Assembly: GCA_964017125.1 (NCBI GenBank)
Contig: OZ024905.1
Location: forward strand, 36,116,416-36,180,415
DNA length: 64,000 bases
Direction of reading: 5' to 3'
Origin: Flabesymbios commensalis
Taxonomy: Eukaryota > Annelida > Polychaeta > Terebellida > Flabelligeridae
The notes under the pieces were generated by a model that worked only from the letters and a program-made list of their open reading frames with translations, did not search any database and had not been told where the DNA came from. Positions 1 through 12,345 of this stretch are shown piece after piece. The position numbers and the translations under genes were made by a program. Position 1 is the stretch's first letter. Every line of letters begins with the position of its first letter.

Positions 1-2969
1 AATTATTCTGTTTGACGGTCCCAGCTTAGTCTACAGTCTATTTGTGGAGACGCATGGTCGATAACCCTTTCAGTGCGGGAGACGGTTTTCGAACTGATTT
101 CTCATAATAAAACTGTCGACTCAAATGTCGACTAAAGTGTACTGGTATATAATATATCTAAAAACACATCAATACATTACAATAGTTCTAGGTCTTAAAC
201 CTAGGGGATTTTTTCGAATGAATAAAAAAATAAAAAGTAATGCAGTACTTATAGAGTTAAGGGCCTATTATTTTCATAGCTTCTTTAATTTTTAATCTAA
301 TTATATTTTCCCGTGACCACGGCCATATGATGGTTGGTTTTCAGTGTGTCTGTTTTCAGTGGTAATCCCCTAACAGTGGGTGGTCACCATACAGACTGGA
401 CACTGGCCATTCTCATGTCCACACGTCGGTCGATTTTCTGTCAGATCTGTCAGCGTGAAGCCTTCAACTTAACATTCTGATCACTACAGTCAGATACTTA
501 TAGTTAAATACACTGTAACAACCGTTATGCCTTGAAAAGTGAGACATATTTATTGATCAATTATATAATTTAATTTGAATATATATATATATATATATAT
601 ATTTGCCTGAACAAAAGACAATTTTTAATGACATATGAAGTCATAAAGGAAGTTGATTTAGGAGGAATTTACAAATTTGAAATTACATTTCAATAAGCTA
701 TCTGTAATAATAGTATGCACAAATAGTGAATTGAATGCGATTTTGGTGTTGTTTTTCTATTATTATTGGTTTACCACGGACGACATTGTTTTTACAGTGC
801 AAATAAATACAAAAAAACATGGGGAAACAATCTTAACTATTAACAGAATGAATACGATATACTATAAATAATATCATGATCAATATGGGTATTATTTCAA
901 ATTTTGTTAATGTATGTTAGTTCATAAAACAAGATATATTTTATATCTTTGTGGCCAATACGTGTTTTGTCCTGTTTTGATTTTCATCGATAAAGTACAA
1001 GTGAAAAACTCGGATTAACGATAAAATAAAAAGTCGACCATAATTTACAAGATTTATCATTTTTTTATGTTAAAAAGCCACTGTTATTAAATTGTGTATT
1101 CAAAAATGTATCGGATAATAATTTTATTTAGGACACAAACGCCGCAACCAGTGTGTTATATCAATTTTGCATTTACTCACATGATATTCCATAATAGTAT
1201 TAAAAGTTATTCGTGATTGTTATTGAATTTTTTAGCAATTCTCACTCGGAATAACATCACATGACAAAATATATTCAACAAAATCAGGATCGAATAATTA
1301 TTGAAAGAAAAGGTTGGTCAATACATAAGTAATCGCATATTGTATGATTAGCAAAACGGATCCAAGTTAGCATCGATACTAATTACAAAAGTAGTTTTTT
1401 ATATTTTCTACTTAATCTTGAGTCAAAACAGGTGGATATTTTCTTGTAATTTGTGTGATTCGCCTGTCACTCACTCATTCCCCAGTAATGGACGTTTATC
1501 ATGTGTGATTCTGTCACCTGGCCATCAAATCAAATCCAATTTGGCATCTGGAAAAAGTAACGGCCCAGCAAATTGGTGGAAATTACAGTGACATTATAGG
1601 GTTTGCTTTCCCCGGTCTGAACTGTTCTCATCTGAGATGAGATGTACTTTTTGAGTTATGATATGTTGGTCTGGCTGTTGCTTACATTACCCTGGCTGGT
1701 AAAGGGTTCCATTCTGAGCAATCATCGACCCATTTGACCTGGCAGTGAAGACTGACAAATTCAGCGTGAATCCTGCTTCCCTTCTCTACAGGTAGAACAC
1801 CCAGGATAGCAAGAAAGTACCAGCCAATACGAGGTGTTCACCCGTGGTTGGGAGAAGGTGCACCAGCATACAAACGACCATGGGTCAGCATCTTATGTTT
1901 GGTACATGGGTAAACGGACACACTATGTGCCAGGTGAAACAGTGGACCAATCCGACAATAATAAGCTCTAGCTGGTTTAAATCATATAAACTATGATAAC
2001 TAGGCCTATTTCTTAAGAATCATTTAATTATTTTTTTATCTACCATCTCCATGCATAACTCATGTTATCAAGCTGCATAGCTCATATATTATTTGCTCGA
2101 AAGAAGGCAGCCGACCACTCACCTAATTAGCAGATTATTTAAAAACAGCTGGTCCCCTAAGATATTGTCAGTGGTTATTCTGGTGCTATGTAGATCATAA
2201 GCCTGCTAACAAGTTTGCATCAAACAAATTGATTAATCTACTTAGCATTATGATCGGCAGTATGGACACGTGACGTCTATACCGGTGACGCATTGCAGTG
2301 TTAGATAGAATTATTCAGTTGAAGACCCTTACGCAAGGTAAAGATTTTACAGCGCTTGTATGATACAATGAATTATTTATGATTGAACAGAGTTGACACC
2401 CACTGTACAATAGCGTAATATAGTGATTGAGCTCAAAGACACAAATACTCACTGAATAGTGGTGCTTTACGTAAGATCAATGTTTGCTCAGTGAAGGACC
2501 AGTGTCTCAGACGTAGGCCCATCAATGTGCCAACGTGTTCATGAGTAGGCGGTGGTACTGAATGATAAACTGGTAGTGCACCGTTTTGTCATAGCCTCCG
2601 GACATACATGATGAAAAGTACACATAGAACCACGACAAAGGCTATATCAAACTGACGCACATGATCCCCTGCCAACTCATCTGTATATCCCAGAATACAA
2701 TCGAATCACTGGCGAATAAAGACAAATGACAAATAAAATGGTACAATTTAAGGAGACCACTGACCCGTGAACGTGAATACGCTATGTAATGAATTTACTA
2801 TGGGTATGATAAAGACATAGAGGGGGATCTCGTGTAGCACTAGCTGCTTCTTTTTTAGCCGCATACGGGCACCCACGCTGGTCCCCTGTTTGCAATGGTA
2901 AGGTTTTAATACAAATCCGGATGTGACACCCGAGGGGGGGGGGGAACACTTTTAAACTAAATTAATCCT
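1..2969. other. AT-rich intergenic sequence, no gene seen
   Basis: No open frame here has recognisable protein content; the longest are short AT-rich frames. The stretch holds a dinucleotide AT tract at 579-602 and a G homopolymer near 2,934-2,944. I see no RNA gene or complete transposon. Exons of a spliced gene shorter than about 60 codons cannot be excluded by eye. Confidence 0.5.
579..602. repeat. (AT)n microsatellite
   Basis: An uninterrupted run of about 12 AT dinucleotides lies in AT-rich surroundings. A similar shorter AT tract is present at about 7,582-7,603. Confidence 0.9.
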
Positions 2970-3039
2970 CCCCTAGAAGTCAGAGTGTCTTATGTGTCAC
3001 TCATATGAGTGGCACATACGACACTCTGACTGCTAGAGG
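2970..3039. repeat. Palindrome, 70 bp, no spacer
   Basis: The two arms meet at CATATG (3,002-3,007) with no loop. The inner 27 bp of each arm match with about two mismatches, and the outer 8 bp continue with two more. The ends carry no recognised transposon terminus. It may be a very short foldback element or a hairpin left by double-strand break repair. Confidence 0.75.
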
Positions 3040-4265
3040 CCGATAATGCGTTTATTATTCGAAATATTATTGAGCTCACAACGATGTATCGAGTTCACAT
3101 GCAGTTGGTTGTTATCTCGATATAGTGAATTAACAAAATTATGTGGAAATAGCATGTAACTCGATATATCGAATTTTAATCTCAATATAATAACATTAAA
3201 TATATTTGAACAATATTTTACATATTTTTTCTGGGGCTTTGTAAGTATGGTATCTGAACTTCATAGCAAACAATGGAATTGCTACTAGATTGCGAAAAAA
3301 ACCCCGGATCCAATGCGGATCGGATATGCCGTGCTTAAAAAAATGAAAATTGCCAGATTTGTCACCGCGTGGGCACCGTGTGAATAACAAGTTAGATTCA
3401 TATTGACTTAGGTGTTACATAGGTGCTACATATTTGTTTATTAATTATAAAATCATCAAGCAGCACAGTATCGATAAACTGAACAATATTGAAAAATTAT
3501 TATTTATTGACAAAGTATTATAGTCATAGCAATCATCTCCTCATTCTTATCACAGCACCATTATCATAACCACTGCGAACCTCATTATCATTATCATAGT
3601 CATTCATAGTCTCAATAACTATTTGTATCACACACTATTTATTTACACGTTATTGCTATAGTACAAAAGTAGATAATATTATATTTAAAAATACAGTGTC
3701 CTCAAACTGACCAGTCAATAATATTATATTTAAATTTTACAAATGAATGTATATTTATTTGCATGGTTATAATGAAACATATTGATGTATAACGAGACAA
3801 AATTAACGATGTACTACTACAACTACTATCATCTCTCTGTGGGTACTAGTAATTACAAAAGTCTTTGGTTATAATGTGAGTAAGAATAATTTTGATTTTA
3901 AAGTGTAAACACTTGTAAACATGGTAAATGAGGCGTTATTTATAGAGTATATTGATCCTGGCCGACCATAAACTATCAGGATCACAGGATTGATATGCTA
4001 CTGAGAATGATGAGGTGTCCGTGATGACAGGTCAGCCAATCATGGCTGAGATTACATCAGGCGTCCTGTTTAGGAATCCATCTGGATCCACGCTGTCGTC
4101 GGATCCATGCATGCTCGCCGCGCGTAAACCGCCCGAGTCTCGTCACCAGATGAATTGAGCAGGGTTAAGACACGGCAATCTGTCAGATGACACCCTCCCC
4201 CCGTGGTCTATACCTCACCCCTACCTCAAACCCATGCACGTCCCGCAACAAGGATCCTACCCCTG
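3040..4265. other. AT-rich intergenic sequence, no gene seen
   Basis: The stretch is low in complexity in places, with TCATTATCATTATCATAG-like runs near 3,540-3,610. No ORF or repeat family was recognised. Confidence 0.5.
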
Positions 4266-4374
4266 CCCAGAAAACAGCAGACGTTTACCCGATGTTGGTG
4301 TAATGTTTGGCCAGCGTCGCAGACGGTGGCCAAACATTAAACCAACATTGGGTCAGCGTGTAATATTTGCTGAA
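4266..4374. mobile_element. Palindromic foldback MITE, family B
   Basis: This is the first of a family of roughly 110-bp near-palindromic elements. Copies typically begin CCAGCAAACA and end TGTTTGCTGGG, and they carry arms built from GACGTT, CCAACATTG and their complements around a short centre. Here the arms run from about 4,270 to a centre near 4,320 and are moderately diverged. Such elements have no coding capacity. The transposase source is unknown to me. Confidence 0.7.
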
Positions 4375-5111
4375 TACCCACTCAAAGCAGCCACAACCTC
4401 TGTCATTTCTTTACCAACCAGTGCTACACATTCACATTACTTTGAAGAAGGTCAGTGAAAACAACGTTGCACAATGTGCTATAAATACGAACTCACAAAT
4501 GTATCAACAATATGATAATCTCATTATTTCCAGAAATGCCCGTATATATATGCGGGTTATATTGAATCTGGATTGGGTAGGTGCCCTCTGTGGGTCTCTG
4601 GATCGTTAAAGTGGCTGATTGATTCCCCTGTCACGTCCAGACTCCGCCTGGATCGATGTGGACCCCCGATCCGGCCCTCTCCCACACCAGCTCCAATTTA
4701 TACAATTAATTCGCTCGCGCATGGTAAATTTGGCAGCTTTCGTTAGGTTGCAGTCGAGAATCCCAAGAAACACACCAGGGGTCGTGGTACCGACCTGCTC
4801 GCGCCGCGGCGCCACCTGCTACTAAGCACCTTAGACATCCAAGGGTGTTGAATCATTTTCCATGAATCCAAACAAATTTTGATTAGTCCAACTAACCTGT
4901 TTAATTCAAATTATCGGATTTAATGGGAGTTCATGAAAGGTTCTAGGAAATTTTCTTATGAACTTGAATGCGTCTACAAATGAATTATATCCTAGTTTTA
5001 TCACTTTGCTTTTAGTACGGTTTAATGATCATGTAAATAAGATTTGCTCGTTTCAGTACTGCCATGAGTAAGAGGTGTTTCCCTCATTAAACGATCTTGA
5101 TGTGATTTGGT
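4375..5111. other. Intergenic sequence with a short GC-rich patch
   Basis: A GC-rich patch at about 4,620-4,825 (including the run CTCGCGCCGCGGCGCC) has short open frames on both strands. None looks like a known protein, and the patch may simply be CpG-rich DNA. The rest is featureless. Confidence 0.4.
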
Positions 5112-5219
5112 CCAGCAAATGCGACAGATTTAACCAATGTTGTTTCAATGTTGAATCACCGTGTGCGACGCTGGCCCAACATTAAAGCAACTTTGGATGA
5201 ACGTCTCTTTTTTACTGGG
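5112..5219. mobile_element. Palindromic foldback MITE, family B, diverged
   Basis: It starts CCAGCAAATG and ends TTTTTTACTGGGA, with arms that share CCAATGTTG and CAACATT cores. The arms are less well matched than in the copy at 5,360, suggesting an older insertion. Confidence 0.6.
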
Positions 5220-5359
5220 AGGCCACATCTACATGAGATTTGTTATTTCTCCCAGACCACTAGGCCTGGCATGCAAATTGTGGCTAATTGTTGCTGGGGA
5301 TAATTTGTGGACTCGCCCCACATCCCATCGATCCAAATTTACAAACCTCCAGTCTATGC

Positions 5360-5467
5360 ACAGCAAACCAAAGACGTTTAGCCAATGTTGGTTCAATGTC
5401 GGCCCGCCGTCTTCGACGTCGGACCAACATTGAACCAACATTGGTTGAGCGTATCGTGTTTGCTGGG
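5360..5467. mobile_element. Palindromic foldback MITE, family B
   Basis: The arms pair well around a centre near 5,412 (CCGCCGTCTTCGACGTCGG). Both arms contain CCAATGTTGGTTCAATGT or its complement. It lies only 140 bp from the copy at 5,112, so two family members landed close together. Confidence 0.75.
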
Positions 5468-6010
5468 TTGCACATTATCCCCCGGGCCGGGTCTGCATGC
5501 GCAACAGGCTCTTTACAGTCGTTAGCTTGTTATTGTCGTGATAACAAATCAAACATTGACACTTTGCGGCAGTGCTGACTGGCAATAACTGGATACCTGG
5601 GCCAGTAATCATACAAATCTATAAAGCGCCACATTTGTAGATCTTAAGATGCTGACATCAGTTGTACAGTATACACATCTTAAATTTCAGGGCATTGTTC
5701 TTTTGGCTTCGCCTACTTTGTCTATTTCAGAGAACACATCTATTTTTCTATCACCAGGTGCTGTTGAACGTAGCTGCGTCTTATTACTGTTTAAGTCGAT
5801 ACTACATACAAGCAATCGCATTATCCTTGGGCAATGGCTTTTCGCTGATTTGTCATGTAATTTTAAAACAATTTTCGAGAAATTTTACAAGCGCTATTTT
5901 GTAGTAGTGCGGCGACTAATATGCACTGGCAATTCCATTGAAAAATATTGCACAGTTTCAAACATGTTGTTATGGCGATGAAAATGTCCGCTTCTTGTCG
6001 TATTTGATAA
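5468..6010. other. No supported gene
   Basis: A 110-codon open frame lies at 5,649-5,981 on the plus strand. Its translation has no recognisable domain and its composition fits chance in AT-rich DNA. Confidence 0.4.
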
Positions 6011-6080
6011 GATATCCTTGGCTGGTAATTTTTATTTTCAGTAAGGTGAACCTTACTGAAAATAAAAATTACATCGGATA
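6011..6080. repeat. Perfect inverted repeat, 23-bp arms, 2-nt spacer
   Basis: Arms 6,025-6,047 and 6,050-6,072 are perfectly complementary, separated by GA. Flanking hexamers (ATATCC near 6,012 and GGATAT near 6,075) extend the symmetry after a short mismatch. Perfect arms imply a young origin. The loop is too short for a typical MITE. Confidence 0.85.
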
Positions 6081-7144
6081 TTTGAGAGAAAGGAAATTAA
6101 TTGAAACATAGAGAGGAAAGGGTGGTATTTGCTGGCTTTGATTTATGTATACGCATTTCCATAGGTTATGTGGACGCTTCGCCTCCCAGGTCTTTTCACG
6201 ATAATTATGTTAATTAAATAACAAAGGTATATTTAAAAGATTATGTGTGTCATATTTAAATTTATCTGAATAGTATTTTGCGCACATCCCACTGATATAA
6301 GACTATTTGTATGTGTAAAATCGTCCTTAACATGTAACTTAGTGCTGTATTTACTCAGACTAGGGCTGGAAGGGTCAAGTTGAACGATCTGGCGAACAAA
6401 CAAAATAACGGAGGAAACGATTACGTTGACCAAACTGGACAGTCATTAAGCTGTTTGCACGTCCCAAATCTAATTGTAATAGCCCAGATCGCATTGTGTC
6501 CCCAGCACCACCATGGTAACCTGGCTGAATAAAGACGGCTTGATTGATGATAAGATGGGAGCTGGGCGTTAATAACGGGTCAAGATCTAAGGCGCCGACC
6601 ACAGGCTAATACCTGAGAGGTACACTCAATACCTACAGGATATGTAAGGTGTTATACAAACAGTAAATACAGAGAGACCGGGAGGAAAACAGCACAGCTA
6701 GCACTCCTAATTTAATTTAATTTACTGGTAAAAAAGGTATAAGAAACCTATTATTCTGTTATATATGTTCCCCGTGGGCTAACCACACACATATCATTAA
6801 CACTATTAACACTATGTTGAAATCACGCTGCGCCTGCTGGCTGATTGAAAATTAATAGAAAATTAATAGAAATAATTCGAATAATTTGCAATAATTGTTA
6901 GTTTGCTAATTTTATTTGCTAAAAGCATTCCAGTCAAACCTTTATTTTGTAGCATGATGGAATATTTCACTGTTTGTGTGGACAAAGAGGCTAAATCAGC
7001 CACAACACGGTATGACGTCACCATACAAGACGAGTGACTCGAACCTGCTGCCTGGGGTCACGGGGCTCAACCACAGAGGGTGCTGATGGACGCCTTAACT
7101 GGAGGGGGGGGGGGGTGATAGTCACATAATTTATTTATAACCAA
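6081..7144. other. No gene seen
   Basis: This is AT-rich sequence with short open frames only. A G homopolymer lies near 7,104-7,116. Confidence 0.45.
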
Positions 7145-7196
7145 CCTACGAGTTCAGCCTGCGACCGTATCAACGGTCACAGGCTGAACTCGTAGG
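7145..7196. repeat. Inverted repeat, 24-bp arms, 4-nt loop
   Basis: Arms 7,145-7,168 and 7,173-7,196 match with one mismatch around the loop ATCA. The arm sequence is unrelated to the other palindromes in the window. Confidence 0.8.
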
Positions 7197-8326
7197 GAAG
7201 TTACAAATAAATGAAAATTCAAACGGTGAGAGAACTGAGATTTGACAATGGTATAACAGTAGCTATTGACAACTAGATATAACAGTATAGGCCTATCAGA
7301 TACTATGGATTTCAACACTGTCCAAGTGGTGATATGCACAGTCACATTAGTTCCGTCGTCATCACTGGCAGAAACAAGTGACCAATTATATCTGAAGTCA
7401 CTGCACAGTACACGCAGAAAATGACAAAATGGACCAATTGCAAAGACCATTACAACATATCTTCGCTCATATGGTTTATCTCTACAATTTATAAATATGA
7501 GTTTATTTTTTTTTTATACCTATATCTATATTTATATTCCTGTCTAAATAGATCTTCATATATTTATATACAGCTGTATCTACATATATATATATATATA
7601 TATCACTGACCACTCACGGATAGATTCCTGTCAATATATATCTGGTCAATCAGATTAGTTTAATCAGATGAGACTTTCAAAGCCCCCACCCCCGCCCCCT
7701 CCTGCTCATTGATTCATTGATCGTGACAGGTGTATGCATCACAGATCACTACTCACCTAGTATGCAGCAATCACAAATCCGACAACAAAGATAAATCCAA
7801 TCACCACCGCCGAGTCAGCTATAGACCTACACCCTCTGTCACTAACATTTTCTAACTTCATAACACAACAGTGAAGACCACATTGTAGATGACCTGTCTA
7901 TAAGCTAGATGTATGTGCCACATTCGTGTTGTTGGCTGCTGCAGCAGGCCGGTGGCACATCGCCTGGATACTGGCGCCGTCCTGTTTCTTTGTAACCCAA
8001 CCCTTCCTACAAAAGCCTCTGACAACTTGTCATAGCACGATGGCGGCGGCGGCGGCGGCGGCAGGCGGCGTTATGGCGGGTTGATTCTCTACTGTCCATT
8101 ACAGTGGCTTCAGGCAGGTAGCGGTTTGGACAATATATAAAAAACACAAACTGGGAAACAGTTGTTTGATTTCATACGTATACATGGTATAGTTTGAACA
8201 CTGTTAGTGTGAGCATTGATTTTTATTAGATTGGTTCGCACTACCGCCTGTCACGCAAGGATTCGGAGTTCGTTCTCAAAGAACAAAATATGTCTTTCTC
8301 TAATACACTTGCAACGATTTAATATT
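7197..8326. other. No supported gene; GGC tract at 8,040-8,084
   Basis: The sequence is intergenic in appearance. At 8,040 an ATG in a good context (A at -3, G at +4) opens a 14-codon polyalanine frame, MAAAAAAAGGVMAG, then TGA at 8,082. Without a spliced partner this is only a GGC microsatellite that happens to start with ATG. Confidence 0.35.
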
Positions 8327-8394
8327 GTGGGGAGCCTGTGTGACCGTGAGGTAGCGTGCTCGACCTCATACCACCTGGGTTCGAATTTTGAAAG
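8327..8394 (+). mobile_element. tRNA-derived SINE head
   Basis: The sequence has a tRNA-like layout. An A-box-like TGACCGTGAGGTAG lies near 8,341-8,354, and a B-box-like GGTTCGAATTTT near 8,378-8,389, at roughly tRNA spacing. The end does not close a good acceptor stem and the B box has decayed, so a functional tRNA is unlikely. It runs directly into the (GTGA)n tract, which fits a SINE with a tetranucleotide tail. The two internal boxes would make an RNA polymerase III promoter. Confidence 0.55.
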
Positions 8395-8400
8395 CAGTGA

Positions 8401-8722
8401 TTGAGTGAGTGAGTGAGTGAGTGAGTGAGTGAGTGAGTGAGTGAGTGAGTGAGTGAGTGAGTGAGTGAGTGAGTGAGTGAGTGAGTGAGTGAGTGAGTGA
8501 GTGAGTGAGTGAGTGGGTGAGTGAGTGAGTGAATGAGTGAGTGAGTGAGTGAGTGAGTGATTGAGTGAGTGAGTGAGTGAGTGAGTGAGTGAGTGAGTGA
8601 GTGAGTGAGTGAGTGAGTGAGTGAGTGAGTGAGTGAGTGAGTGAGTGAGTGAGTGAGTGAGTGAGTGAGTGAGTGAGTGAGTGAGTGAGTGAGTGAGTGA
8701 GTGAGTGAGTGAGTGAGTGAGT
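8401..8722. repeat. (GTGA)n microsatellite, about 320 bp
   Basis: About 80 tetranucleotide units, with only a few interruptions (near 8,516, 8,532 and 8,561). It abuts the SINE-like head on its left, so it probably grew from the SINE tail. Confidence 0.95.
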
Positions 8723-8920
8723 TAATGGAGGAAGCTAGAAATCGGGATTATGCCCTACACTTTTCAGTGACTTCAACGGCTCTTTTAGGTAGTACTACGC
8801 ACTCAAATACTCTGAACAGAGCACTGTGTATGCGTAACATAATGGTCAACATAAGCCCAGACGGAATTTTTTACCCAGGACCTCAAAATTACGATTAAAC
8901 AGCCTAACGGATGTTGCAAA

Positions 8921-9197
8921 GTGAAAAAATTCCGAACATCCAAAAAAAAATTGGAAGTGGGTGGGTGGGTCCAGGGCCATTTTAGATAGTAAATTGAAAA
9001 AACAAAAACAAAAATTAAAATTTTTGATGATTATTTATTTTTGGGTAATACTGTTAAAATAAAAATGATTATATGACTTGAAGTTTTCTGTCCATATCGA
9101 GGTTAGTTTCAAAAAAAAAAAATTGGATAGGGGGGTGGGTGATTGGGTGGGGTGAGCTCTATCCATTATTTTTGGATGTCTGGAATTTTTTTACCTT
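8921..9197. mobile_element. TIR-bearing MITE, about 277 bp
   Basis: Terminal inverted repeats of about 26 bp are visible. The left end contains AAAAAATTCCGAACATCC (about 8,923-8,945), and the right end is its complement with two adjacent mismatches (about 9,172-9,196). The interior is AT-rich with A-runs and GGGTGGGT motifs and has no coding potential. The target site duplication is not clear, so the superfamily is not assigned. Confidence 0.6.
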
Positions 9198-9417
9198 GGC
9201 AAGGCCCCTAAGCGAATGAGCCACGGCAGTATGGGGTTGTAAGTGAAATCTGCTGTCCAGAAGTGGACTCAGGCTGGCGGCATCTGAGGAGGGAATAACC
9301 CAGAAGGTTACAGTTGCTCTATTGACACAGGATCCCTGTATGCAGCGCTCCACACACAAATAACACCAATCCCACGTGCATGTGTGGCAACGCCGTCCAC
9401 ATTGGAAACAACTAATT

Positions 9418-9504
9418 CACTTTGAAATACAACGTATTGAAACAACGTTGGCACAACGTCGTCGACGTTGTGCCAACGTTGATTGAATACGTTGTATAAT
9501 TTGA
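9418..9504. mobile_element. Palindromic foldback MITE, ACGTTG-rich variant
   Basis: Near-perfect arms meet at ACGTCGTCGACGT near 9,456-9,468. The arms carry CAACGTTGGCACAACG and its complement, with outer ends ATACAACGTATT and AATACGTTGTAT. It shares the GACGTTG/CAACGTC core of families A and B but has different ends, so it is a separate subfamily. Confidence 0.7.
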
Positions 9505-11465
9505 GTTACAAGGCTCGGGTGTCATATGTAACACCACCACAGCTGAGAAAGCCGCGTGTTACATCCTGTGGCGTGTGACTCTGCTCCGGATCAGTGAAGC
9601 TGATCCGCGTGTAGCCAAGCTTAGTGGCTCTCTTCAGCGTCAAGTATAGGTTAGACCAATAGGCAGGAATTAATGAACAGGTTTGTCCTGTGCCGACATA
9701 AGGCTACAGGGCAGGTAGCCGTGGGTGGGCCCCTCTCATCCCCATGAACACATTATCTGTCACACCGAGGAGCACCTATACATGCTAAATGAAGCACCAT
9801 ACACCGAGCACCATGTTAAATGAACCAGAATCGAGTCGAACTCACTGATAATTCACCAGACCCTCTGTAATTTGGCACGGACCCTCGTATTATTAACTCG
9901 ATCTTGTGCTACGAGCACCGTATTTATACGTCTTCAAAATTTCTTCAAACCACATAAAATGCCACTGAAATGATAAAATGGTCTGTGAATGCCCAATACG
10001 TCAAATAATTCAATTTGCGATATATCTGTTTTTTTCATATTACATAAGCCTATAATTTTTTCTTCATTTGAAGCGGGAAATTGCATCAGCAATTCCAGCT
10101 TCAAATGAATGAAAAATAGAAACAAACGGTTCGGCAGCACAAGGGTTAACATCTTATTTCTACAAAATATCCATTTATATTTACCCTTTTCCCATGAAGA
10201 AATGGACGGTGCAGCATACAAGAAGATCTAAGCTTTCTCGTGGAGTCTAAGCATTTAGTTATTTTTTTTCTGGTCATCCAAGCCTACAAACACAAGAGCG
10301 CAAAATAACTTGATCTGACACATTAAACCAGCACATCATCACATGGCGATTAAGGGGTCATACTATTCATAATGGCAGATGCGACCCTTTGATCCCAAGG
10401 TCGTACGTTTGAAGTATAAAGAAGGATTGTAATGAGAAGCAGGCACACACGTGATGTGGATTGGCAGCACGGCTGTAAAACACACATTCAAAACATGGCC
10501 GCCATAAAAATACCACGCGTCTGCAAAGTGATGGAATCAACAAGGTACAAATACTTACAGCCTGATTCATTGAGACTTCCGTCTCTTATTTCAATGGGTC
10601 ATACTGGCAACCATTATAAGACGGCAATGCCTAATCATAGCATTATAGGTATGTATACGTCATTTTAGGTAATTAAAATAATATTAATTTACTATATCCA
10701 AACGTCATATTGTGTTGTCAAATCGGAATACATTGTAAATCTGGATTGATAAATATGATGTATGAGGTTACATGACCTAGAGGTTAATCTGCCATGTTGT
10801 TTTTGATACACAGTGAGTCTGTATGACAGCCGCTATTGTTATTTTCTGGACTATGTTATAACAAGGCAACAGTCAGAATGTATACCTGCTTTTATTATCG
10901 TTCGCCTCTTGACACGTGGAGTGAACCGAGCAGCACTGTGTTTACTTTGGCCGTAAATACGCCGCATGTATTCTGATGAAAGTCCCGCGTTGTAACGCCG
11001 TCTTAACAGTGTGCCAACATATGTAGACGTTGGGACAACACGAGGACAAAATGTGCCTCCCTGGCTCCCTTCCCTCAGGATATTTCAATCCGGTGTTGTA
11101 AATAAACATCACCTTATAAGTCACAGATACTTGATCCGGTTATGGCACTTACGGGACAAAGGGCGGAATGTTTTGTGAAGGGCAGATATTGGTTGTCCTT
11201 TCAATTCCAAATTGCTGGTGACAAAACGCAGGGGGATTAGATATCAAAACTCACAGTGGGTAGAGTGTAGTGCCACTCTAAAAATAGAACCACTAGTCTT
11301 GTTCAGTCAGAACCACGAGAAAGTTCTGTATATAGTATATTAACGTTGTGGTTTTGTGTTCTTTTATTTTTCAATGTCTATTTTAACATAAAGGAGATAA
11401 TCCCGTTCATCTACGAAATAGTACATATTATGATAATATGAGGTAATATCAGTTAATTTCAGTTG
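9505..11465. other. No gene seen; one repeat fragment inside
   Basis: This is ordinary AT-rich sequence with short open frames of no recognisable content. The fragment at 10,075-10,130 is annotated separately. Confidence 0.45.
10075..10130 (+). repeat. Fragment of the dispersed repeat seen at 11.47 kb
   Basis: About 52 bp aligns at roughly 80 percent by eye with 11,471-11,522. The shared core is CAATTCCAGCTT followed by an A-rich GAAAAA..AGAA.CAAAC stretch. Confidence 0.5.
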
Positions 11466-11790
11466 AAAGTGAAAATTGCTCAATCAATTCCAGCTTTAAA
11501 GGACGAAAAACAGAAGCAAACAAAACAGAAACAAACTAGACAGTCAGTCAGAGACAGCAATCCTCCGCGGCACGATCCGGATCGTAATCCGGATTCTAGA
11601 TTTGAATCGGACCGTCCCCCAAAAAAATATTGGACTGTTTCGCGGCCTTCGACACACCTCTGATAAAAGTTCCATGCAAATCCGTTCATTTCTATGCAAG
11701 TAATCCTGCAGACAGACAGACGGACAGAGAGGCAGACAGACAAACAAACGAACAAAAACATGACCTCTGTTGGCGAAAGTATCAAGGGTT
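11466..11790 (+). repeat. Dispersed repeat with CAGACAGACAGA tail
   Basis: The stretch carries an A-rich 5' segment, a CCGGATCGTAATCCGGATT inverted motif near 11,577-11,595 and a CAGACAGACGGACAGAGAGG-type tail near 11,710-11,735. That layout is typical of a dispersed retroelement 3' end. A second fragment lies at 10,075. I cannot name the family. The ORFs on either strand are side effects of the simple tail. Confidence 0.45.
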
Positions 11791-12177
11791 ACCCAAAGAA
11801 GTGCGGTGCTACCTAAAGCCACCGATAAGATCTGTAATAGTAATGGTCAAATGTCTATCTGTCTTGTCAAGTGTTGATGCAAAGCGTGAGGCTTTTGCCT
11901 GAACATATCTTGGACGGTCACCATGTTTACATCTTGTGTACATTGTTGTTGTGATATAATGACACCCAGAAACCTAAAGCTATCCTACATAGTAATTACT
12001 TATACAATCCTGGAGGTAAAATACCTCATTGATAGGGTGTTTACTGCTCATATATCAGTGGTAACACATCCTGTCATCTAGCAGGGTGTAGTGCCACTAC
12101 AGGGAACGAATACCACCTACAAACTGCAATACCAGGGACACCCGAGAATCATTTCCGAATTATGTTATTTGAAATTC

Positions 12178-12345
12178 CGAGAACTTGAAGTTCCGGGAAC
12201 TTGGGGAACTTGAATGTCCAGGAACTTGGGAACTTTGGAACTTGGGAACTTCGGAACTTGAAGTTCGGGGAACTTGGGAACTTGGGAACTTTGGAACTTG
12301 GGAACTCAACTCAACTACTCAACTCAACTCAACTACAATTTCCAT
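12178..12345. repeat. Degenerate GGGAACTTG / CTCAA low-complexity repeat
   Basis: At 12,178-12,306 short units built on GGGAACTTGG and GGAACTTGAAGTTC repeat irregularly. Then ACTCAACTCAA units run to about 12,345. Confidence 0.8.

Noticed and set aside
5649-5981. 110-codon ORF as a gene
   Set aside because: No recognisable domain; the length is possible by chance and there is no supporting context.
8327-8394. Functional tRNA gene
   Set aside because: The B box is decayed and the ends do not form a good acceptor stem; direct attachment to a tetranucleotide tail fits a SINE better.
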